Shown here: piece after piece, positions 55,886 to 64,000 of the stretch | Layout of the letters: the number at the start of each line of letters is the position of its first letter | Position numbering within the stretch: the stretch's first letter is position 1 | Source: Notospermus geniculatus | Lineage: Eukaryota; Nemertea; Pilidiophora; Heteronemertea; Lineidae | NCBI GenBank assembly: GCA_002633025.1 | Contig: NMRB01000037.1 | Location: 87,411-151,410 of the forward strand | Direction of reading: 5' to 3' | Length of the DNA: 64,000 bases | Made by a program: the position numbers and the translations under genes | The notes under the pieces: generated by a model | What the model was told of the DNA's origin: nothing | Databases searched by the model: none | What the model saw: the letters and a program-made list of their open reading frames with translations, nothing else

Positions 55886-57240
55886 ACCTCTGATACTCTG
55901 ACGACGGTCGCAGGCACCGAAGTGACCAATACATCCCTCGGTCAAATCGAAGCGATTCTAATCACAACCCAAACTTCCGGCTTGATAGCAATACAACAGA
56001 AAGCAAACTCTCAAACTCGTGCTGGGTATCACCAAGGTGGGAGAACGTTCATTTACCTGCAATCATGTTGACAATTGCCGACTAATCAAACACAAACTGT
56101 GAGAACATTGCTTTAACATTACGGCGATATGCATTATCAGGTCCCTCACTATCATTGGGATTCAGTTCAACATTTGGTTTTGCCGAGGGTTCAGCTGTAG
56201 GCTGAAACGTACAGTATTGTTAAAAAGTAAAAAGACAGTGATGTTTCCTTTTCTGCCGAGAAGCCAATGATCATTTATGGGTAAGATTGCCATTTTTATA
56301 CACAAAAATATGTTGCTTAAATCATGACATAGGCCCTACCAAATATAGGATTTGTGGCAAATTATCATGAAAATATTAAAATTTCCAAAAGAAAAAGCAC
56401 AATTTTTAGAATCCCCAATTTTCATTTCAAAATTAGCTTGATATTATTCCCTGGTGATTTCTAAGAAATTCTGCCAAAAAAGTTCCGAAAAATCTCTTTT
56501 CGTTTCCAAGAAATGTCAAAATATCAGAAAAACATGCTACATGTACATTTTGGGGCATTTTAAGATTTTCGTTAAATTCTCTGTCTATTGAAGTAAAAAT
56601 GATGGAGAAATGAGCATGAACTATTGTGTTATCATGGTGAGTGACTGTTGACGAGGGAAAATATGGAAACTATCGAATTTTGCAAAATATCAAATTCATA
56701 AAAAACGATGATCTTCTGTCAGATCTGGAAAATTAGAAATGATTTTAAAAACGTTTCTTCACAGGAATTCATAGGATCGGCTGGTGATACATGTATCACA
56801 CTGATTTTAAATTCAAAATTCCGAATTTTGAAAAATGAGGCTGTTTTGAGATTGATATTTTCATGATATTTTAGTGATATTTTGTCACAAACCCTCAATT
56901 TCGATTCTGATCCTTTTATCAATACTATATAGGGCATAACGTAATACATGTTGAGGTTGAAACGTTCGATATTTAACAAGACTGTGTATACATGACAGTT
57001 GTCTCTGTCAGAATCTCTGTGTATCAATAAACCTTGTGAGTATTCCGGCCATATCCCTCATCAACTGATCCAAAAGGGCTTTTTATTGGCAATTCTTCTG
57101 TTATATATGTTGACCAGATCTCGTATAGCCAGGGAGATGAATGGCCAAACCTTCGCAACCAAACCACCTCAAAGCTGATAACAGATCCGTACACACATTC
57201 AAGTCTGAATGCCAGATCATCTCACTCACTGGTGGTGTGC
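55886..57240. other. no gene recognised
   Basis: AT-rich, with repeated AAAATTTCCAAAAGAAAAAG-like and AATTTTGAAAAATG-like words around 56330-56860. No splice-bounded exon or clear element. Confidence 0.4.
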
Positions 57241-57241
57241 C

Positions 57242-57358
57242 CATCCTGAGAACATCACTGCAGGGGTTCTGAGCGCTCGCTCCGCCTTCGTCACCGCACA
57301 CTCTTTTGCGGTGACGAAGGGAGCGAGCGCTATAGGAACCCTTGATGTTCTCAGGATG
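57242..57358. mobile_element. hairpin element (CATCCTGAGAACATCA)
   Basis: CATCCTGAGAACATCACTGC...GCGCTCGCTCC and GGAGCGAGCGC...GATGTTCTCAGGATG pair with TGCGGTGACGAAGG / CCTTCGTCACCGCA next to the loop. Confidence 0.8.
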
Positions 57359-57424
57359 AGTGTGCTGCTGCAACGTGTGCATGGAAGTTCAGAATTTACT
57401 GAGCCTATTAATCCGTATAAAGTT

Positions 57425-58080
57425 ATTGTTAGTACCACACACAAACATACATGTAGGGAACGAACAAGTGCAAAGCGCAAAACGAAGAAGTATGAATTGG
57501 CCTAGATTCATACTTCTCCGTTTCGCGCTTTGCGCTTGTCCGTTCCCTATGTTTATGTGTGGTACCAATAATAAAATTACTTTTTGTACCACGCACGCAC
57601 ATAGGAAACGGACACGCGCAAAGCGCAAAATGCAAAGTATGAATTGGCCTTAAGTCGACTGACACGGCTGAATGACAAGTCCCTGCCTCATTGAGATTTA
57701 AGGCCAATTCATACTTTGCGTTTTGCGCTTGTCCGTTTCCTATGTGAGTGCCTGGTAAAAGTCCGTTCAAGATACCTAAGGCAAATGGTACTAGGTTGAA
57801 CTCTGCAATGTTACACGACCCTGTTCAGTATTTTGACGATCTATTGCACAATACTTAACAGGCGAGTCAAATGGTGAAGTTTATAATGCATGTCACCTTG
57901 CCCGATTGGCTGTGTTTGTGGTCAAGCTGTTAGTAATAGACTAACCACAACTGACAAGGTTAGCCAAGTGCGATTTGCCTTAGGTATCTGGAATGGACTA
58001 TAGAAAAAGTAATTTTATTATTGGTACCACACATAAACATAGGGAACGCACAAGCGCAAAACGGAGAAGTATGAAATCTA
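57425..58080. mobile_element. cluster of CAAAGCGCAAAA hairpins interrupted by MITE M2
   Basis: Arms with TACCACACA...GGGAACG-ACAAG-GCAAAGCGCAAAACG and inverses occur at about 57430-57505, 57508-57570, 57588-57650 and 57700-57748. An arm also lies at 58018-58072, beyond the M2 copy at 57760-58002. CAATTCATACTT marks the centres. Confidence 0.75.
57760..58002. mobile_element. MITE family M2, copy 2
   Basis: Aligns over its length with 22911-23156, including GATACCTAAGGCAAATGGTA and GCCTTAGGTATCTGGAATGG. It is inserted between hairpin arms. Confidence 0.8.
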
Positions 58081-59034
58081 CCCTTACCGTCAATGTGCGC
58101 CTGTAGCTAAGCCGCAGATCAAAATGTACACAGATTTTTTATAGAGGGAACTGCATGCTGGAAATCCAGGGTCTAAAGTTTTCACCGCCCTGTTATTCTA
58201 GATCCGACAAATTGAAAAGTTTGCCTATCAGAATTCAGACTAATTTTCCGCTATTTTTTCTTCGCAGAACGTATTTTCCCGACGTCTATTTTTTTCCTTC
58301 GGGTAGCACGCTTTTATATTTGTTAATGCCCTTTTTATCTGTATGGAATCCAAAGTCCATCGGCGGCGCATTATAATCGATTAGAGTGTAGGCCTACTTT
58401 TTTTCCAAACAGTAAAGGCACGTCTCGAAGTCAGCAACTTAATAACGACATCCACACCTGTCCTTTTCACGATAATGGACTCGCATTAAACAGAATCAAA
58501 TACAGGGCGTTTTTCTCACCTTTTGGTATATACCATCTACCGCGAAAAATACCGTTTATTGAATATAATAGGCTCACGCCTTTGCAGTGACAGGACGGGA
58601 AATGATGCCCTCACTACATACCGTACTTCCTTTCTATGAGGTCGCTGACCAATATGCAGCTTCTGTTCCTCAACAGTCGCCTCATTTGGCGGACCATATC
58701 ATTTACAGGGCTATCAAGCCTGAATATGGGCTAAACCTCAAGTTATAGTTGTGTTACTGGTCAGGGTGTGGTAATGGTCAGAGTTTAACATAGCCCGCAC
58801 CAGTGTCAAACAAAAAGTCACAAACGCCGCTTGGTGACGCCACTCGTCCGTGGGCGCCACCTATATGTAGATCTAAGGTGGAGCAATCTAAAATGCGGAA
58901 CCAACACCTACGGAATGCCAGATTGAGTCACAAGGCCCGAGACCAAGCCTTGGTACGAGATGTTTTGTATACTCTGTTCCGTTGAACCCAACTGTACTGA
59001 GTGTCAGGACCTAATGTGGATTTTTATTATGGTT

Positions 59035-59155
59035 TCCGATCATCAAGATCGGAAACCATATAGTAGTTGGTCGTGGTGTCTGTCTGTCTGTCTGTCCGTC
59101 TGTCTGTCTGTCTGTGTATCTGTCTGTCTGTCTGTCTGTGTGTCTGTCTGCCCTG
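59035..59155. repeat. short palindrome and (CTGT)n microsatellite
   Basis: GGTTTCCGATCATCAAGATCGGAAACC is a small palindrome at about 59031-59057. A (TGTC)n tract of about 70 bp follows at 59079-59150 with interruptions such as GTGTATC. Confidence 0.9.
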
Positions 59156-59159
59156 TAAC

Positions 59160-60233
59160 TCGGCCACTGCAACAGCTACAGCCCTGAAAGTAACTCACCC
59201 CAGGTAACTTGATCCTGGCTACACGATAAGCAGCTATATCCCTGTGACACATTATACATGTTCCTGCATCTACAGTAAACATCGGAAACCATTGACATCG
59301 CTCCGATGTCCCTCTCTTGTCATAATAAAGAGATGAGAACTCCTTACAGGCTAGTGGAGAAGGCACACGCGAGTTTTTTTTTCTGCGCATCGTGTTCGCC
59401 CACCCGCGGGCTATCAAGTCCTTATTACTCAAAAATACCACATTCTCGATTAAAACTGACGCGTTAATGGACTGTCGGATGAGGATACCCGAGCAGGTCA
59501 GCGTCCTTCGCGCCCAATTCCCCTGGAGCATAATAAAACGTAAACAGGGGCATGAGATGCAACAGCAAACGTCATGGAATGTCGTTAGGCATTTTAGCAA
59601 CAGCCAAGTGATACATAAAGTTGTAATTTTTAAATCACGTGATTATAAAATATCAGCAATGGGGATCCTAGCTACGATAGAGGGCAGCACACCGAAACCA
59701 GGTCCTATATACAATGGATGCCTTTTGTGTGGGAAATTGATCAGGACCGGGATGTCAGTTTCATTTCAATAGTTTTAACCACTAGTGACACCTATTGAGG
59801 CAATGGGACAGGCATGAGTGACAGGAATCAGGGTCCTAGGAATGCAGATCCGCCAAACAATAGCCCTTTAATGTAAGGTTATATTCGAATGGTGATGGTC
59901 TCTCTAGCCACGTATTCTAATCCCTCGCCGAACAATAAGACCGGACTTTGATTCCGGGGGACTTGGATTCCTTTCACACCTGGCTCCCCATTGGTGATAT
60001 ACATGTATTCTTCATCCACTCCCGGTACGATAGAGTACCCGTTGTCAGGTAGCGAATTTAATTTGACCACAGGTTACACTGACGTTTGCGGGTGACTATT
60101 TCATCACTAAACGTATCGCGACGTTTTCCTTGGTTACACCCCAATAATGGCCTGTCATTGGCCAATCTCGCTATAAGCACCACCTACCGGTGCTCCTTGA
60201 AAATGGTCGGTAGCGTATTGCCCCATTTAATAA
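59160..60233. other. no gene recognised
   Basis: No exon with convincing splice sites. Fragments with AACAATAGCCC and CCGAACAATAAGACCGGACTTTGATTCC-like words resemble 47460-47515, so at least part is repetitive. Confidence 0.4.
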
Positions 60234-60353
60234 GGAGTTTAACAGATCACACGCTAACGATAACATTTAATTAACGATATTTTTGTACCTGAAATACATG
60301 TAAGAAATAGCGTTAACGTAAACGTTATCGTTAGCGTGTGATCTCTTAAACTC
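60234..60353. mobile_element. foldback (GAGTTTAACAGATCACACGC)
   Basis: GAGTTTAACAGATCACACGCTAACGATAAC and GTTATCGTTAGCGTGTGATC...TTAAACTC flank a loop containing GTACCTGAAATACATG. Confidence 0.75.
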
Positions 60354-61306
60354 TGTATTGTTCCTGTTCCCACGAACGAAAGTCGTCCAGCAGGCATGAG
60401 TTTTTCAACACTCTTGCATCTGTGTGTAAAAATGAAGTAGGCCCTAACACAAATCTATCTATACCCGTAAAAAGACAGCTTTCCTTCTCATGAAGTGTGT
60501 TCATAGTGGCATAAAGCTACAAAAACAAAGTTATTTACGACGTTGTTCTTCCACATCCATACATCAGTAAGTTCAGAGAATGATGAGAATGATGGTAAGA
60601 TTCATCATAACGATTTGCCCCAAAACGTATTTAATAAACAGCTTTAGTTCACGGCATTTGTTGTACAAAAATACCGATAAAGGTATCGTAGAGGAACATC
60701 CCGAAACCTTACTCGGGTATAAAAAGAAAAGTTCCAATTCACCAAACCTTGCTAATAACTAGATTCATCTCAGTTTATGCCTTGTGCTAAAACACTGTTC
60801 TGCAAACTTTTTTCACATTCCGATTCCAAACAGTCCAATAATCTTTGTTCAGCGTTACTTTTCATGAAATGATGTATAAAACCCCAAGGCTAATGATTTT
60901 TTAGCAATCTTCTCAAAATCCAGAATAAGGTAAATGTTGTCTCATACTGTTCGCGAATAAGAGATATTAAGGAGACGAGGCAAGTTATACGCATCAGTGG
61001 AGTTATTCTGTTCAGCAATCAAGTAAATTGCCTTCGACGGAGTTTCCTAACGTTACGTGGGCTGCAAAGGGTTGCAATATTAAACATTTTCGAATAAACG
61101 TGCCGTTGCAGACGACCCACCTGTGATTAATTTGACCCAAGATGCATGTACTAGGGGCAAATCTTCTGAAGTACCAATTCAGTCTAATAAGGCATTTAAT
61201 ATGATCCCCGGGAGCACGACCCGAAAAACATCAAAAGTTTTGCATTTCTAAAGACATTTGATCAAGAGTGCTTATAATGCTTTTGCTGCATGGATTATAG
61301 CTGCGC
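60354..61306. other. no gene recognised
   Basis: AT-rich sequence with no splice-bounded exon, tRNA or clear element. Confidence 0.4.
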
Positions 61307-62071
61307 TTCCATTACAGCTTTTAGATCCGGTCTTAATAGTACCGCATCTAAAATAAGACCGGATATTTCACGGCTTGCGCTTCCACTACTGCAGTTGAGG
61401 TTAGTAAGTTGGGCTACAGATGGCGATACGTGGAATGAACCGCGTTGTTCTGGTACTTTCGAGCATGCGCAATGTCGCAAGCGATCTTAAGCCACCTGTA
61501 GCCGATCATAATACTACAAATAGATCCGGACTTATTAGCTGCGCTTCCATTACAGCTTTTACATGTAGATCCGGTCTAAATAGTACCGCATCTAAAATAA
61601 GACCGGGTATTTCAAGGCTTGCGCTTCCCGACTGGATTTGAGGTTGCGGCTACAGATGGCGATACGTGGAGTGAACCGCGTATTATTAGGCACTTTCAGC
61701 AAGGCTCCGTATCGTCGATCCGTATCACGTATGACGTATCGAGCTAATGCATTTTCTATTAAAGTCATACGTCATACGTGATACGGATCGACGATACGGA
61801 GCCTTGCTGAAAGTGCCTCTGTACCTTTGGGCATGCGCTATGTTGCAAGCGATCTTAAGCCACCTGTAGTGGAAGCGCAGCTATTGCCATTCCACCAGAG
61901 AAACACCATTGTTGATTCGCATCTAATTTAGATTCGGAGTATGATCGGCTATGCTATCCGAGCTTAATAGATCCGCACTTAATAGAACCGGACTTACCAA
62001 ACACGGAAATTCTGTAATGGAAGCAGAATAAGAACGGACAAATACCGGCTTTTTTGTAGTGGAAGCGCAGC
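61307..62071. mobile_element. TIR element family E, two or three partial copies
   Basis: TAGCTGCGCTTCCATTACAG occurs at about 61308 and 61538, and GTAGTGGAAGCGCAGC closes at about 62071. GCAAGCGATCTTAAGCCACC is repeated at about 61477 and 61846. The 61688-61818 hairpin interrupts one unit. Confidence 0.65.
61688..61818. repeat. perfect inverted repeat, 52 bp arms, 27 bp loop
   Basis: AGGCACTTTCAGCAAGGCTC... (61688-61739) and its exact inverse (61767-61818). The neighbouring unit at 61438-61470 shows the uninterrupted host sequence (GAACCGCGTTGTTCTGGTAC). Confidence 0.9.
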
Positions 62072-62301
62072 GTTTCGACTACAGCGGATTCCGTGATGGT
62101 TTGCGTTGAGCGCGGTGCGGCTATCACATGGTTTTTACTCAGTCCTTCGCAGAATCCTGTGCAGAGAGACTACCTGTAGTTACTATGATCAACCGCCGAT
62201 CGAGTGCTCTGCTAAATACTCGTATTAGCGGAGCGTCTCGAAGACAGGGGACCAGTCTAAAGCGCGGTTCACTGGCACACGGATTTTGGCCGATTCAGGA
62301 G

Positions 62302-62408
62302 CCATGTTCCCGAAGCCATCGTTATATGAAGGTTAACGATGTCGTTAAAACTGGGAAAATGCATAGCGTAACGACATCGTTAACCTAACGACGGCTTCGA
62401 GAACATGG
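62302..62408. mobile_element. hairpin (CCATGTTCCCGAAGCC)
   Basis: CCATGTTCCCGAAGCCATCG...GTTAACGATGTCGTT pairs with AACGACATCGTTAAC...CGGCTTCGAGAACATGG. Confidence 0.75.
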
Positions 62409-62729
62409 GTCCATATAAAAATAGATCAAACTGAAATGTGCGTTGTCGTATCCGGAAAAGGGGCAAACGGAGTGGAAACGGCACGGATCCGTGCGCCAAT
62501 GCTGATTTTCAACCTGCTTCTGCTTTGCGACTTGCTTTGCAACCTGCTACGTATACCTGCGATTGAATACGACCGCAAGGAACTGGTACACCTGTCGCCG
62601 ATCTGAAATTGATCACATCTTCGCCATTCGTGGAAATCACGTCTATACCTTGTCCACCACGGCGATCCAGTAGTCTTGAACGTTAGTTGTGGTGTTGATA
62701 TTTTTGGTGACTGGGAGTGGATGGTAGTT

Positions 62730-62786
62730 AGCTGCCCTGCATTCAGAGAGACTTTAGTGAAAAGTCTCTCTGAATGCAGGGCAGCT
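62730..62786. repeat. perfect hairpin, 26 bp arms, 5 bp loop
   Basis: AGCTGCCCTGCATTCAGAG... (62730-62755), loop AGTGA, exact inverse 62761-62786. Confidence 0.9.
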
Positions 62787-62931
62787 GACAGGGATCTGTG
62801 GTTATAAGTATTTATTAGCAAATGCAGATTTGTAGGGAAATGGAAGGGCTGGGGAGATATTCATCCTGCGAAAAAACGTTTTCAGCCAAAAAAAAAACAG
62901 AGAAACTGACACGTGAAAAAAATTAAAAATT

Positions 62932-63000
62932 CCCATCGCAAGGCTCGAACCCGGCGCACCGGATTCAGAGCCGGACGCTCTACCGATGCGCCAGCCGGCC
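62932..63000 (-). repeat. tRNA-Gln(CUG)-like remnant
   Basis: The minus strand reads GGCCGGCTGGCGCATCGGTA, then CCGG-CTCTGAA-TCCGG and GGGTTCGAGCC. The anticodon loop CTCTGAA matches tRNA-Gln(CUG), but one stem base is missing and no 3' acceptor strand pairs with GGCCGGC. Likely pseudogene or SINE head. Confidence 0.55.
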
Positions 63001-64000
63001 ACGTCATGACGGTGACTGCTCAATAAATGTTTATAAACATATCCCAGCTACTCAACATATTTTTATGTTGATTAAAAATGACGTTGCAAATCAGAATAAT
63101 CTTCCAAAAATCGCATTTTACAACATCCACAGAGCAAGTCCCCAGCAAATCTGTCAGCGCATCGCTACATAATGTACCCATCTACGTTCACAGTCACTAA
63201 AAACGTGAACCAACCGTCCGGTATATTCCATCTGGACATTAGGTGCATATTTCCTATGAGTCAAGTTCTATTGATTGACCCGTGACAAGTCTTTGGCTAG
63301 CTTCGCTGTTGGCCGCTACGCGGCGCGTTGGGCCCTTGCGTCGAGTGCCCAGTTGCAAAGCAAAGTCGCAAAGCAAATTCAGGTTGAAAATCACACAGGT
63401 TCCCCGCTTTTACTGCTGACGAATGGCAATATACTGGCACTGAACTGCACAGCCACGATGCATTGCTTTTGACAAAGGGAAACAAATTCGCACTTGCTTC
63501 ACCTTGTCCTCACTGCATGAGTTACAAATTTCGTAGCAATGTGTGGGATTTGTAATCATTGATATAGCCTCAAATGAGTGTGACAATTTCTGATTAGCCA
63601 ATTACAGGAGAAGTATTTCAATTTACAGAATACCCAGAACCTAAAACCGGATGTCACTGCCGTATCATCTTGTTGTGATTGCAAAATTCGTGTTTACTAT
63701 CTAATAAAAGTCATGTGCATGTGGGATGTGATTGCGGCATACATGTAGAGGGAGCTTATATCATAAGTGGCTTCCCAAAGTTTCTTTGATTGCGCATTCG
63801 AAAATAGACATCAAGGATACCGTACATTTGGTGTTAGCATGTCCTGGGAATTACTCACAGACGGTCAATGACCGTGGTCAAGGGAAATGCCGCAGAAGCC
63901 CCTCTTACGTCATTCAGTGTAAACTTCAGTCATGTCAGTGGGTGGAGGGAGTGTGCTGAACATCGGTTGAACATCATTCTGACGTAAGTCAGTGGTTCAT
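63001..64000. other. no gene recognised
   Basis: No exon with clear splice signals, tRNA or bounded element in the last kilobase. Confidence 0.4.

Noticed and set aside
62932-63000. Functional tRNA-Gln(CUG)
   Set aside because: One base is missing in the anticodon stem and the 3' acceptor strand does not pair, so it is called a remnant.

Overview
The window is nuclear DNA from an intron-rich animal. Exons are short, splice sites are GT-AG, and the non-coding DNA is packed with short inverted-repeat transposons, tRNA-derived SINEs and words such as TAGGCCTA and ACATGTAC. Protein similarity and repeat style suggest a marine invertebrate with high heterozygosity (echinoderm, hemichordate, cephalochordate or similar). 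The sequence alone does not fix the species. There are two assembly gaps (28168-28405 and 46053-46378) and a single N at 16306.

Layout. (1) 396-8040, minus strand: the first four coding exons of a BPNT1-type bisphosphate nucleotidase; the rest lies beyond the left edge. (2) 8041-8364: a short shared 5' region from which BPNT1 and SCYL1 are transcribed head to head. (3) 8365-20524, plus strand: a SCYL1 pseudokinase gene, from MWSFFSRDP to a stop at 20524. Exons 5-10 and exons 12-15 are each present twice in tandem. The copies differ mainly at silent sites in block 1 and by transposon insertions that one copy has and the other lacks, so unmerged haplotypes are the likeliest explanation. (4) 24398-25974, minus strand: part of a calmodulin-like four EF-hand gene whose first and last exons were not found. 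(5) 28462-36409, plus strand: a complete DCAF5 (WDR22) gene in nine exons, with a large Ser/Asp-rich last exon. (6) 36410-64000: almost no coding sequence. The one supported gene is a small secreted, cysteine-rich protein at 51040-51618 on the minus strand. The rest is transposon relics: foldback elements, MITEs with TTAA, TA or longer target duplications, SINEs, LINE fragments, a minisatellite near 45 kb, and a duplicated 0.6 kb block near 48-49 kb.

The genes are housekeeping-type and not an operon: PAP hydrolysis (BPNT1), COPI/Golgi trafficking (SCYL1), calcium sensing (EF-hand protein) and CUL4 ubiquitin ligase substrate reception (DCAF5). The most unusual content is mobile. One foldback family occurs at least three times, each copy flanked by a perfect 13-14 bp target duplication, and one copy has an empty counterpart site in the same window. 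Its arms can be drawn as a degenerate hammerhead-ribozyme fold, as known for Penelope-like elements. Several other perfect or near-perfect hairpins of 26-63 bp arms are present, some nested inside others.
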